NCBI GenBank assembly: GCA_934572465.1
Contig: CAKTLG010000009.1
Span: 1 to 64,000 of the forward strand
Length of the DNA: 64,000 nucleotides
Direction of reading: 5' to 3'
Origin: an uncultured Oscillospiraceae bacterium
Lineage (GTDB): Bacteria; Bacillota; Clostridia; Oscillospirales; Oscillospiraceae
The notes beneath the pieces were generated by a model. The model was not told where the DNA came from and did not search any database. It saw nothing but the letters and a program-made list of their open reading frames with translations. The position numbers and the translations under genes were made by a program. Numbering within the stretch: position 1 is the first letter of the stretch; every line of letters starts with the position of its first letter. This document shows positions 7,838-16,170 of the stretch, one piece after another.

Positions 7838-9208
7838 TTATCGTCTTCCGCGGCCGCGATAGCCGCTGCTGCCTGCGCCGCGGCGGCGCCGTCCGTAACG
7901 GCGGCGGCGCGAGAAGACCGTGACATAGACGATCAGCGCGGCGATGAGCAGCACGAGCGCGAGCAGTACGAGCTTGACCCACGTCTGCGAGAAGAACGCG
8001 ATGACATCGCGCTGGGCGGTGAGGAACCACGAGGCGGAAACGTCGTTGAGCGCGAGCAGCGTCGTCTCGCCGTAGACCGTGCCGTCGTAGGAGAGCGTGA
8101 GCGTGCCGAGCGTGTCGCCGGCGGCGACGGGCGCGTCGACCGTTTCGTTCGTCAGCGTTATGGTGCGCTCGAGCATCTCGGGCATCACATTCTCCGGCAG
8201 CAGACAGGTGAGGCTTTCCGACGCGTGAGCGACGACGTAGTTCGTCTCGCTCGAGAGCGCGACGGGCACCTCGCAGATCGGCTCGTCGGTGGAGAGAATG
8301 TCCTGCCGGACGAAATTCGCAAAGCCCCAGTCGAACATACGGGAGGTTTCAGAGAAGCTGCGCGTCTGGATGGTCACGCCGTCCTCAAGCGTCACGCGCT
8401 CCGCGCCCAGCACCACGCTGATCATGTGGCGGCTGCCGCGCAGCGCGGACGAGACGAGGCAGTAGCCCGCCTCGGGGGTGGAGCCGGTCTTGATGCCCTG
8501 CGCGTCGCTGTAAACGTAGCCGCGGGCGCGCCAGTTGGAGATGAGGAAATTCGTCGTGTGCAGTTCGCGGGGCTTTTCGGTCATGTTCGTCGCGGGTACG
8601 GTGTGGCTCTTGGTGTTGCAGATCTCCATGAACTTCTCGTGCTTCATCGCCTCGCAGGTGATGAGGTAGAGATCCCATGCGGTGGTGTAGTGCTGGGGAT
8701 CGTGCAGGCCGGAGGCGTTGACGAAGTGCGTGTGCTCGCAGCCGAGCTCCTGCGCGCGCTCGTTCATGCGCGCGATGAAGCTGCCGACCGTGCCGCTCAC
8801 GGCCTCGCCGAGAATGTTGCACGCTTCGTTCGCCGAGACGATGAGCATACAGTAGAGCAGCTCCTCCACCGTCAGCGTTTCGCCGGCTTTGATGTTGGCG
8901 GTGCTGCCGCCGCTCGAAAGGCCGACCATGGCGGTCTCCGTCGCGGTGATCTCGTCGGTGAGCGCGAGCCTGCCCTCGTCGATGGCCTCGAGCACCAGCA
9001 GCGCGACCATGATCTTGGTGAGCGAGGCGGGATAGTTCTCCTGATGGGCGTTTTTCTCGTAGAGGATCTCGCCGGTGCCGGCCTCGATGAGAAGACCGGC
9101 GCGCGCGTCAAGGTCGAAGTCCTCGTAGGCGCGGGCGCTCGTCATCCCGAAAAACGGGACGAGCAGGACGAAGGATAAAAAAAGTGAAAGAAGACGGCGT
9201 TTTTTCAT
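7838..9208 (-). CDS. dacF: D-alanyl-D-alanine carboxypeptidase (DacF/PBP5 type)
   Basis: This low-molecular-mass penicillin-binding protein trims the terminal D-Ala of peptidoglycan stems. The 456-residue chain starts with a signal peptide (KKRRLLSLFLSFVLLVPFFG). The SxxK motif follows in YPASLTKIMVALL near residue 60, then SANEACN (SxN) and KTGSTPEAG (KTG). A C-terminal PBP5-C-like beta domain and a membrane helix near residue 420 precede a very Arg-rich tail (RRRRYGRRRRG). That tail is longer and more basic than usual. The ATG at 9208 is chosen because it opens directly into the signal peptide, with GAGG upstream. Vegetative and sporulation-specific forms cannot be separated by sequence. 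Confidence 0.94.
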   Translation of the reverse strand: MKKRRLLSLFLSFVLLVPFFGMTSARAYEDFDLDARAGLLIEAGTGEILYEKNAHQENYPASLTKIMVALLVLEAIDEGRLALTDEITATETAMVGLSSGGSTANIKAGETLTVEELLYCMLIVSANEACNILGEAVSGTVGSFIARMNERAQELGCEHTHFVNASGLHDPQHYTTAWDLYLITCEAMKHEKFMEICNTKSHTVPATNMTEKPRELHTTNFLISNWRARGYVYSDAQGIKTGSTPEAGYCLVSSALRGSRHMISVVLGAERVTLEDGVTIQTRSFSETSRMFDWGFANFVRQDILSTDEPICEVPVALSSETNYVVAHASESLTCLLPENVMPEMLERTITLTNETVDAPVAAGDTLGTLTLSYDGTVYGETTLLALNDVSASWFLTAQRDVIAFFSQTWVKLVLLALVLLIAALIVYVTVFSRRRRYGRRRRGAGSSGYRGRGRR

Positions 9209-9315
9209 GGAAATATACCTCGGCATATGATACAATCTAAAAAACTGGGGCTGTTTCGCGCGCCGTTCGGCACGCTTCGACAACAGTATAGCAAAAAAGA
9301 AGGGAGAGCGCAACC

Positions 9316-9708
9316 GTGGAGCGGCAAGAAAAGAAAACCAGGATCGGCGGAGCGTATCTTGCGCTGGCCGCGCTGACGCTGTGCTTTGCCCTTTCGCTCG
9401 CGCTGCTGCACCGCGCGGCCTACGCGGGCCGCGCCCACGGGGGCTATACCGTGAGCGTGCAGGAGCAGGTCGGCGAGATCACCGTGCTGCCGCGCGCCGT
9501 GACGCTCGTCAACGTGAACACCGCGACGGCGGAGGAGCTGGAGACGCTCACGGGCATCGGCCCCGTGCTTGCCCAAAGCATCCTCGACTACCGTGCCGAG
9601 CACGGCGATTTTCAGACCGCGGAGGAGCTTTTGAACGTCAAGGGCATCGGGGAAGCGAAGCTCGAGGGCTTCCGCGCGCAGATCACATTCACGGAGGACG
9701 GACAATGA
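9316..9708 (+). CDS. ComEA-like helix-hairpin-helix protein
   Basis: The 130-residue protein has an N-terminal membrane anchor (about residues 12-32). A tandem helix-hairpin-helix domain follows (about 62-128, VNVNTATAEELETLTGIGP and LLNVKGIGEAKLEGF), the ComEA DNA-binding domain. ComEA binds incoming DNA during natural transformation. The SLBB-type domain usual between anchor and DNA-binding domain is absent, and no comEC follows; instead the gene overlaps a response regulator start (ATGA). A role in competence is therefore uncertain. GTG is used as start, with AGGGAGAG 7 bp before it. Confidence 0.82.
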   Translation: MERQEKKTRIGGAYLALAALTLCFALSLALLHRAAYAGRAHGGYTVSVQEQVGEITVLPRAVTLVNVNTATAEELETLTGIGPVLAQSILDYRAEHGDFQTAEELLNVKGIGEAKLEGFRAQITFTEDGQ

Positions 9709-10391
9709 AGATACTGGTCGTTGACGACGAGCAGCTGCTCGTCAAGGGCATGAAATTCAATCTGGAGAACGAGGGCTACACGGTCGAGACCGCCTACGAC
9801 GGCGCGAGCGCCGTCGACCTGGCAAAAACGGGCGGCTTCGATCTCATCATCCTCGATCTCATGATGCCGCAGATGGACGGGCTGACGGCCTGCATGCGCA
9901 TCCGCGAGTTTTCAAACGTGCCCATCATCATGCTCACCGCGCGCGGCGAGGACGCCGACAAGATCATCGGCCTTGAGTCCGGCGCGGACGATTACATCAC
10001 AAAGCCCTTCAACATCCTCGAGCTGAAGGCGCGCATCCGCGCGCTGCTGCGGCGGGCGAACGCGAGCGCACAGCAGCACGGCGCGCACGGCGCGCTGCTG
10101 ACCGCCGGCGGCATCACGCTCGATCCCGAGCAGCGCGTGGCGCTCAAGGACGGCGAGACCGTGGAGCTGACGGCCAAGGAGTATGACCTGATGGAGCTGC
10201 TGGTGAAGAACCCGCGCCGCGTTTACTCGCGCGAGAGTCTGATGGATCTTGTCTGGGGCTACACCTATGCGGGGGACTACCGCACGGTGGACGTACACAT
10301 CCGCCGGCTGCGTGAGAAGCTGGAGGACGACCCCGCCGCGCCGCGCCATATCCTGACGAAGTGGGGCGTGGGGTACTACCTCAAGGACTGA
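9705..10391 (+). CDS. OmpR/PhoB-family response regulator
   Basis: The 228-residue protein has an N-terminal receiver domain (residues 1-120; acidic pocket VVDDEQ, phosphoacceptor D51 in LIILDLMMPQMDG, TAR and TKPF switch residues). The C-terminal OmpR-type winged helix spans about 130-228 (ELTAKEYDLMELL, DVHIRRLREKLEDDP, WGVGYYL). It overlaps the preceding gene by four bases and is followed by its histidine kinase. The pairing resembles PhoP-PhoR or WalR-WalK systems, though the kinase lacks a PAS domain. Such regulators bind 11-bp-phased direct repeats, and an array of this type is present at 16.05 kb. Confidence 0.95.
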   Translation: MKILVVDDEQLLVKGMKFNLENEGYTVETAYDGASAVDLAKTGGFDLIILDLMMPQMDGLTACMRIREFSNVPIIMLTARGEDADKIIGLESGADDYITKPFNILELKARIRALLRRANASAQQHGAHGALLTAGGITLDPEQRVALKDGETVELTAKEYDLMELLVKNPRRVYSRESLMDLVWGYTYAGDYRTVDVHIRRLREKLEDDPAAPRHILTKWGVGYYLKD

Positions 10392-10427
10392 GCAAAGCGA
10401 AGACAGCGCGGAAGGGAGGAAACCGCC

Positions 10428-11843
10428 ATGCGCAGGGGCGCGGGATTGCAGATGAAATTCAGCATCAGCTACATCGCCATCATCGTGGCGGTGCTGCTTC
10501 TGCTGAACACCTATCCGCTCGTGACGTCGGAGAACCTGACGTTCCGCTCGAAGCAAAGCTCGCTGCAAAGCAGCGTTTCGGTGATGGTGACGGCGCTCTC
10601 GGGGCTTGAGGAGCTGAGCGAGGAGAACGTCGCGGGCGCGATGACGCTTGTGGAGGAGACGGGCATCTCCCGCATCCTCGTGACCGACGCGTCCGGCCGC
10701 GTGCTCTACGACACGCGCGAGACCGACGGCGCTATCGGCCGCTATGTGTTCTACACCGAGGTCGTGCAGGCGCTGCGCGGCGAGGACGCGTTCTATTCCG
10801 AGTTTTCGGACGACGCGTTCAAAAGCTGCGCGGCCTGGCCCGTCATCTACCACAGCCAGACCATCGGCGCGGTGTATGCCTACGAATACGATACCGAGCA
10901 GGCGGCGCTGCTTTTGTCGCTGCAAAGGAACCTGCTGACGATCTCCGCGGTGGTGACGGTCTTCGCCGCGGGGCTGAGCCTTGTGCTCTCGCGCGTGCTG
11001 ACGCGGCGCTTCGGCGTGCTGACCGAGGCCATCCGCCGGATGCGCGAGGGCTCCTACAGCCACCGCGCAGAGGTCGGCGGCAACGACGAGATCAGCGAGC
11101 TGGCGTTCGAGTTCAACGCCATGGCCGACCGTCTGCAGGAGACGGAGGAGGCGCGCCGCCGCTTCGTTTCCGACGCGAGCCACGAGCTCAAAACGCCGCT
11201 GGCCGGCATCCGGCTTTTGTCGGACTCCATTTTGCAGACCGAGGACATGGATATGCGCACCGTGCGCGAGTTCGTCGGCGACATCGAGCAGGAATCCGAG
11301 CGCCTTGCGCGCATCACGGAGAATCTGCTGCGGCTGACGCGGCTCGACAGCGGCGCTGTGCCGGAGGCGGAGGTCGTCGACATCGCGCCGGTGATGGCGC
11401 GCGTTGTGCGGATGCTGCGCCCCGTGGCGGAGGAGAAGCAGGTCGAGCTGTCCTACGGGGTCGCGCGCGAGGGGAAAACGCTCGCAAGCGAGGACGATCT
11501 GCACCAGATCCTCTATAACCTGACGGAAAACGCCATCAAGTATAACCGCCCGGGCGGCTTTGTCGAGGCGAGCCTTGGCGGGGACGACGCGCAGTGCGTG
11601 CTCACCGTCAGCGACAACGGCATCGGCATTCCGGAGAGCGATCTGCCGCGCGTGTTCGACCGCTTTTACCGCGTGGACAAGGCGCGCTCCCGCGCCGCCG
11701 GCGGCACGGGACTGGGGCTTTCCATCGTGGCCGATACGGTGCGCCGCCGCGGCGGCAGCATCGATGCCCGCGCGCGCGAGGGCGGCGGCACGGTGTTCAC
11801 CGTGCGTCTGCCGCGCAGCATCGAGGGAGGGGAGACGGCATGA
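10428..11843 (+). CDS. Sensor histidine kinase
   Basis: The 471-residue membrane kinase has one N-terminal transmembrane helix (about 11-32), an extracytoplasmic sensor of about 130 residues and a second helix (about 168-190). A HAMP linker (RRMREGSYSHRAEVGGNDEI), a HisKA domain with H252 in SDASHELKTPLAG, and a HATPase domain follow. The HATPase boxes are N in NLTENAIKYN, G1 in DNGIGIPESD and G2 in GGTGLGLSI. No PAS domain is seen. It is the cognate kinase of the preceding regulator and overlaps the next gene by ATGA, so signal, kinase and lipoprotein are probably co-produced. The stimulus is unknown. Confidence 0.95.
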   Translation: MRRGAGLQMKFSISYIAIIVAVLLLLNTYPLVTSENLTFRSKQSSLQSSVSVMVTALSGLEELSEENVAGAMTLVEETGISRILVTDASGRVLYDTRETDGAIGRYVFYTEVVQALRGEDAFYSEFSDDAFKSCAAWPVIYHSQTIGAVYAYEYDTEQAALLLSLQRNLLTISAVVTVFAAGLSLVLSRVLTRRFGVLTEAIRRMREGSYSHRAEVGGNDEISELAFEFNAMADRLQETEEARRRFVSDASHELKTPLAGIRLLSDSILQTEDMDMRTVREFVGDIEQESERLARITENLLRLTRLDSGAVPEAEVVDIAPVMARVVRMLRPVAEEKQVELSYGVAREGKTLASEDDLHQILYNLTENAIKYNRPGGFVEASLGGDDAQCVLTVSDNGIGIPESDLPRVFDRFYRVDKARSRAAGGTGLGLSIVADTVRRRGGSIDARAREGGGTVFTVRLPRSIEGGETA

Positions 11844-12736
11844 AACGACCGCTTGTACTGCTGCTGACGCTTTTGCTGCTGACGCCGCTGGCCGCCTCGT
11901 GCGCACAGCGCGCGCAGCAGCCGGATGAGAGCGGCTACGCGCTCTACTACCTTGCCGACGCTGACAGCGCGGGCGGGGGCGACGCCATCGCCGCCGCGCA
12001 GACGCGCTATGAGCCGGACGAGACGCTTTCGACCGAGGAGTGCGCCCGCGCGCTTGTGGAACGGCTGCTCACGCAGCCGGAGGAGGCCGCGCTGCATCCG
12101 CCCGTACCCGATGGCACGGCGCTGCAGTCGCTCGTGATCTCCGGACGGCGCGCGCGGCTCGACTTCAGCGCGCAGTACGGCAGGCTCTCGGGCATCGAGC
12201 TGTCGCTTGCCGACTACTGCATCACGCTGACGCTGACGCAGCTGCCCGACGTGAACGCCGTGAGCATCACGGCGAACGGGCGCGAGCTCCCCTATCGCCG
12301 GATGCAGGTGCTGCTGGCGGAGGATACGCTGCTTTTGAGCCGCGAGAGCGGCCTGCGGCCGATCACGGTATCGCTCTACTTCTACGATGCCTCAAGCGGA
12401 GAGCTGCGCGCCGAGCAGCAGACGCTCGCGCTCTACGAGGGGCAGACGCGCGTGAACGCAGTGCTTGAGGCGCTTGCGCAGGGGCCTGAGGACGACGCGC
12501 TGCAAACGCTGCTGCCGGAAGACTTCAGCGTGCTGTCGTCGCGCATCGAGGACGGCGTATGCTATGTGAACCTTGCCGGAGACGCGCCGCTGCCGGAGGA
12601 CTGGGCGCAGCGGGAACTGCTGTTCGACGCGATCGAATATTCGCTGCTTTCGATCGGCGGCGTGGAGCAGGTGCAGCTGCTCGTCGAAGGAGAGAGCAGC
12701 CCGCGCACCGTTGTATCGGATGCGGCGCAGAGATAG
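11840..12736 (+). CDS. GerMN-domain lipoprotein
   Basis: The 298-residue lipoprotein has a signal peptide with lipobox ending at C21 (LAASC). Two GerMN repeats follow, roughly residues 75-160 (LQSLVISGRRARLDFS, LADYCITLTLTQLPDV) and 195-285 (VNAVLEALAQGP, VCYVNLAG, IEYSLLSIGGVEQVQLL). GerMN domains occur in the germination/sporulation protein GerM and in lipoproteins encoded with two-component systems such as LpqB of Actinobacteria. The gene overlaps the kinase gene, which points to modulation of that kinase or joint control; this is inference. Confidence 0.88.
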   Translation: MKRPLVLLLTLLLLTPLAASCAQRAQQPDESGYALYYLADADSAGGGDAIAAAQTRYEPDETLSTEECARALVERLLTQPEEAALHPPVPDGTALQSLVISGRRARLDFSAQYGRLSGIELSLADYCITLTLTQLPDVNAVSITANGRELPYRRMQVLLAEDTLLLSRESGLRPITVSLYFYDASSGELRAEQQTLALYEGQTRVNAVLEALAQGPEDDALQTLLPEDFSVLSSRIEDGVCYVNLAGDAPLPEDWAQRELLFDAIEYSLLSIGGVEQVQLLVEGESSPRTVVSDAAQR

Positions 12737-12770
12737 AAAAAAGGGACGCTTGAAAAAGCGTCCCTTTTTT
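12737..12770. terminator. Bidirectional terminator
   Basis: GGGACGCTT and AAGCGTCCC form a perfect 9-bp stem around GAAA, flanked by A-run and T-run. It lies between the convergent GerMN lipoprotein and glucokinase genes. Confidence 0.92.
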
Positions 12771-12788
12771 GCCGTGGGAGGGCGCCGC

Positions 12789-13733
12789 TCAGTCCCGCGC
12801 AAGCATCGCCGCGCCGATGACGCCGGCGCGGTAGCCGAGCGTGCAGAGCTCGATGCGCGTGTGGGAGACGGCGTAGCGCGAGCCGAACGAGCGCTCGCGC
12901 ACCTTCTGCCGCAGCGGCAGGAGCAGCGAGTCGCCCTGATTGGCCACGCCGCCCGAGAGCGCGAGGACCTCGGGGAAGAAAATGTTGACGAGATCTGTAA
13001 GCCCGCAGGCCAGATGCTCGATGTAGTTTTCCACGACCTGGGCCGCCGCAGCGTCCCCCGCGTCGCTGGCGAGGAAGGCCGTGCGGCCGTCCACGCCGCC
13101 GGATTCCGCGGCAATTTTGTGCAGCAGGCTTTCGGGATGCGCGGCCATGGCGCGCTTTGTGTCGCGGATGAGCGCCGTGGCGGAGGAATAGGCCTCGAAG
13201 CAGCCGCGCCGGCCGCAGGTACACAGCTCGCCGCCCTCGGCGATCACCATATGGCCCAGCTCGCTCGCCGCGCCCGTGTAGCCGGTGAGGAGCTTCCCGC
13301 CCAGCACCACGCCGCCGCCGACGCCCGTGCCGAGCGTGACGACGATGGTGCTCTCGGCGTTGCGTCCGCAGCCGAAGAGCGCCTCGCCCAGCGCGGCGGC
13401 GTTGGCGTCGTTGCCGATGCGGATGGGGAGCGTCGTGTGCGCGCGCAGCGCGCCGCGCAGGTCGAAATTCTCAAGCTTCAGGTTCGCCGCAAAGCGCACG
13501 ATGCCCGCCTCGTCGTCCACGGTGCCGGGGCAGCCGATGCCGACGCCGTTGATGTTCCACAGATCCTCGCCCGCGCAGAGCTGCGAGATGACGTCCGCCA
13601 TGCGCGCGGCGATCGCCTCGCCGCCTGCGTCCACGGGCGTGGGGACAGAGCGCTCTTTCAGGATCTCGCCCTCCGCGCTGACGAGCGCGCCCTTGATGTT
13701 CGTGCCGCCGAGGTCGATGCCGATGTAATTCAT
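12789..13733 (-). CDS. glcK: ROK-family glucokinase
   Basis: The enzyme phosphorylates glucose (or a related sugar) with ATP in the cytoplasm. The 314-residue protein shows the phosphate-binding IGIDLGGTNIKGALV at the N terminus, GNDANAAALGEALFG with the catalytic aspartate and TLGTGVGGGVVLGG. It also has the ROK zinc motif CTCGRRGCFEAY. AGGAGGG sits 7 bp before the ATG at 13733. The lack of a DNA-binding N-terminal extension marks it as kinase and not repressor. The exact sugar cannot be read from sequence. Confidence 0.93.
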   Translation of the reverse strand: MNYIGIDLGGTNIKGALVSAEGEILKERSVPTPVDAGGEAIAARMADVISQLCAGEDLWNINGVGIGCPGTVDDEAGIVRFAANLKLENFDLRGALRAHTTLPIRIGNDANAAALGEALFGCGRNAESTIVVTLGTGVGGGVVLGGKLLTGYTGAASELGHMVIAEGGELCTCGRRGCFEAYSSATALIRDTKRAMAAHPESLLHKIAAESGGVDGRTAFLASDAGDAAAAQVVENYIEHLACGLTDLVNIFFPEVLALSGGVANQGDSLLLPLRQKVRERSFGSRYAVSHTRIELCTLGYRAGVIGAAMLARD

Positions 13734-13841
13734 GATGCGTCCCTCCTGAGGGAAATTTTTCCCCATTGTATGCCGCGCGGGCGGAAAAAGCAAGCCCCGC
13801 GCGCGGCGGGAGCGGGCGGTTTCTTAAAAAAATCATAAGCG

Positions 13842-13867
13842 TGCAACCTTTTCGCGCGTTTTGCGTC
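13842..13867 (+). promoter_or_regulatory. ECF-sigma-type promoter before the lipoprotein pair
   Basis: TGCAAC and CGTC(TAA) are separated by exactly 16 bp, the layout of ECF promoters in Firmicutes (TGAAAC-N16-CGTC). A TTTTC-rich stretch follows the -35. The same pattern recurs at 16006 and 24720. It lies about 60 bp before the first lipoprotein start. Two TCTTAA/TCATAA-like heptamers 11 bp apart stand just upstream. Confidence 0.6.
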
Positions 13868-13929
13868 TAAAGCAGTGCGGGGATGAAAAACCCCGCAGGG
13901 AAAACGGGAATGGCAAAAGGAGAGATGGG

Positions 13930-14907
13930 ATGAAGCGTTGGACACTTGCGCTTTTGTGCGCGCTCGGCGCCGCGCTGCTGCTGGCGGGCTGCAAAGAGCC
14001 GGAAAAGCAGACGGACATGGCGCAGGAGCATCCGATCACCTATGAGCACGTCTGCGAAAAGAACACGATCCAGGCGCTGCTTGCGCGGCACGAGGTCGTG
14101 ACCGTTACATACGAGAGCACGGACAGCAGGAACCGCGGTCTGGCTGAAAAAGCCACCGACCAGTATACGCTCGACGAAAAGGGAAGATGGCAGAGCTGGC
14201 GGTACAGGTGGGGCAGCGATGAGTATGGCGAGAGCAGCGTTTACAGCATGGACGTCTGCTCGGACGATGTTCCGGACGGAATGGGGCTTATTGCGGGAGA
14301 AGACGGGAGCGGCGCTTTGCAGCGCATCGATATGACGGTGTTTGCCGCGGAGGAGTGGTACGAAAGGAGCATCATTCCGCTTCCTTATCTGACCGTCGCG
14401 GGGGACGGCGTGGCCGTGGAGGCCGGCGAGCCGTCCGTGCAGGACGGACAGCTCGTGTTCGAGGTCAGGTCCCGTCTGATCGGCGGCGATGACGACGATG
14501 CGTATGCACTGGAGCAGTACTGTGTCGATCCGACATCCTGCGACCTGCTGAGCGTCCGGATGGAGCTGCGCTCAAAGAATGCGGGCGGGGCGGACATCTG
14601 CTATGGAACGGCGCAGTATACCTTCGACTACGACCGGCCCTATGAGCCGGAAAAGGACCTCTACCGGCTGATGCTGGAGGACGAGGGGCCGCGGTGCGGC
14701 GTGACGGTCGTGTGGGACGGGGACGCTGAGCGGGCGCATACGCAGCGCTTCAACGTGCCGCGCGAGTCGATCATGTATCTGAGCGGCGGCGGAGAATGCA
14801 GGCTGTATCTGGACGCCGCCATGACGCAGCAGTGCCCGAGCCTCGAGGTCGAGGGGATGTACAGCGGGCGCGTGACGGTCTATGCCAGAAGCGGAGACGC
14901 GGAATGA
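13930..14907 (+). CDS. Lipoprotein of unknown function, paralogue 1
   Basis: The 325-residue protein has a signal peptide with lipobox LAGC (C21), so it should be anchored outside the membrane. The rest is acidic and beta-rich, with no recognised domain. It aligns over its length with the next gene product: ALLARHEVVTVTYEST versus TLLEKHDTVTVSIQGS near the start, and YTFDYDRPYEPEKDL versus YNWSYDEPYRNERGL near residue 240. The two are a tandem duplication. The ATG at 13930 follows AAAAGGAGA; an ECF-type promoter lies about 60 bp upstream. Function unknown. Confidence 0.82.
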   Translation: MKRWTLALLCALGAALLLAGCKEPEKQTDMAQEHPITYEHVCEKNTIQALLARHEVVTVTYESTDSRNRGLAEKATDQYTLDEKGRWQSWRYRWGSDEYGESSVYSMDVCSDDVPDGMGLIAGEDGSGALQRIDMTVFAAEEWYERSIIPLPYLTVAGDGVAVEAGEPSVQDGQLVFEVRSRLIGGDDDDAYALEQYCVDPTSCDLLSVRMELRSKNAGGADICYGTAQYTFDYDRPYEPEKDLYRLMLEDEGPRCGVTVVWDGDAERAHTQRFNVPRESIMYLSGGGECRLYLDAAMTQQCPSLEVEGMYSGRVTVYARSGDAE

Positions 14908-14960
14908 TATGGCGCGCGTCTCCGAAAATGAAAATGAATAAAAGAGAAGAAAGGAAGCAT

Positions 14961-15941
14961 ATGATGAAAAACTGGAAGAAGCTTGGGATCGGCGCGCTGT
15001 GTGCCGCAATGCTGCTGACGGGCTGCGGCGTCGACAACGCCGACCCTACGCCGCCGGAGGAGCCGGACGGCACAAAGACGGAGGAGCTCTCGCCCGACAC
15101 GCTGCGCGCGGTCAACGATCCTCAGACACTGCTCGAAAAGCACGACACGGTGACCGTGAGCATTCAGGGCAGCGACGGCGAGGGGAACGAGACCTATACG
15201 GCGAAGTTCCAGTACGCCCGCGCCGCGGACGGAACGGTCTTGGCATGGTCGCACCATCAGTACACCGAAAACAGCGGCGTGGGCGAGGATGAGCTGTGGG
15301 GAGAGGGCAGCGGCGGAGCGTACGCCTCGCGCATGGCGAGCGACAGCACCGCGTACCTCAACATCTATCCGGCGGGGGAGTATGAGCGGTATATCCTCGA
15401 CATGATGCCCCAGTGCCCCGCCCCCGGCGGGAACGAGGAGACGGTCGACGAGCGCAGCGAGCAGGACGGCGCGCTGCTGCTCTCCGTCACGACGCGCTAT
15501 CCGGATTTTGACGACTACTATTATACAACGCTCTACTATGTCGATCCCGCGTCGAACGAGCTGCTGGCGATGTCCGTGACCGACTACAGCAGGAGCGGGG
15601 ACGGCACGGTGAGCGAGCTGGGAACGACGCTCTACAACTGGAGCTATGACGAGCCGTACAGGAACGAACGCGGGCTGCTGAGCGAGGTCGTATTTGCGGC
15701 GGACAGCGCGGAGGACACCTGCGCTCTGACGTACTTCTATCCCGCGCAGGGCGCGGAGGACGGCTGGGACGTCAGTGAGATCCGCGTGGCGCGCGGCACG
15801 TATGTCACCTTCTGCTGCAGCACGGGCTGCATGCTCTACGCCGATGAGGAGCTGACGCAGCCCATCGACGACACGCAGGGCGTCGACACGAGCGGCGGGA
15901 GCGCGGCGGTCTATATCGTGCCCGACGCGCCGGCGGCGTGA
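14961..15941 (+). CDS. Lipoprotein of unknown function, paralogue 2
   Basis: The 326-residue lipoprotein has lipobox LTGC (C22). Like its neighbour 53 bp upstream it carries a LLEKHDTVTV segment soon after the anchor and a YDEPYRNERGLL segment near residue 235. Two cysteines in FCCSTGCMLY could form a disulfide outside the cell. The paralogues share the C-terminal pattern of a short strand leading to CRLYLDAAMTQ or CMLYADEELTQ. Divergence is well advanced, so the duplication is not recent. AAGGAAG precedes the ATG at 14961. Probably co-transcribed with paralogue 1. No known family was recognised. Confidence 0.82.
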   Translation: MMKNWKKLGIGALCAAMLLTGCGVDNADPTPPEEPDGTKTEELSPDTLRAVNDPQTLLEKHDTVTVSIQGSDGEGNETYTAKFQYARAADGTVLAWSHHQYTENSGVGEDELWGEGSGGAYASRMASDSTAYLNIYPAGEYERYILDMMPQCPAPGGNEETVDERSEQDGALLLSVTTRYPDFDDYYYTTLYYVDPASNELLAMSVTDYSRSGDGTVSELGTTLYNWSYDEPYRNERGLLSEVVFAADSAEDTCALTYFYPAQGAEDGWDVSEIRVARGTYVTFCCSTGCMLYADEELTQPIDDTQGVDTSGGSAAVYIVPDAPAA

Positions 15942-15960
15942 AAAGAGCCTGATCCGGAAG

Positions 15961-15997
15961 AAAAAAACAGCGGACAAAAAAGTCCGCTGTTTTTTTG
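15961..15997 (+). terminator. Rho-independent terminator after the lipoprotein pair
   Basis: ACAGCGGAC, an A6 loop and GTCCGCTGT form a perfect 9-bp stem followed by seven T. Confidence 0.93.
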
Positions 15998-16005
15998 CGC
16001 GGGGG

Positions 16006-16031
16006 TGAAACTTTTTTCGTTTTTTTCCGTC
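16006..16031 (+). promoter_or_regulatory. ECF-sigma-type promoter of the ABC exporter operon
   Basis: TGAAAC-N16-CGTC is an exact match to the ECF consensus known for Bacillus SigM/SigW-type factors. T6 follows the -35 and CGTCTAA forms the -10. It lies 140 bp before the ATPase gene, immediately after the preceding terminator. Confidence 0.68.
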
Positions 16032-16049
16032 TAAAAAAGAGACGGGAGC

Positions 16050-16115
16050 ATCTTAAGGAAATCTTAAACGAATTGTAACCGAATTGTTTCCAAATCGTTG
16101 CCGTTTGTAACGACT
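16050..16115. promoter_or_regulatory. Array of 11-bp direct repeats (PhoB/OmpR-type operator)
   Basis: Six consecutive 11-bp units begin at 16050, 16061, 16072, 16083, 16094 and 16105: ATCTTAAGGAA, ATCTTAAACGA, ATTGTAACCGA, ATTGTTTCCAA, ATCGTTGCCGT, TTGTAACGACT. Each is a heptamer plus an A-rich four-base spacer, the structure of Pho-box arrays. The array ends where the -35 of a second promoter would be (TATACT at 16133-16138, with no recognisable -35). This suits activation by an OmpR-family regulator. Confidence 0.6.
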
Positions 16116-16170
16116 TGTTCACAGCTGTGCGCTATACTGTAAGCAAGAGTAAAATAAGGAGAAGACTGCG

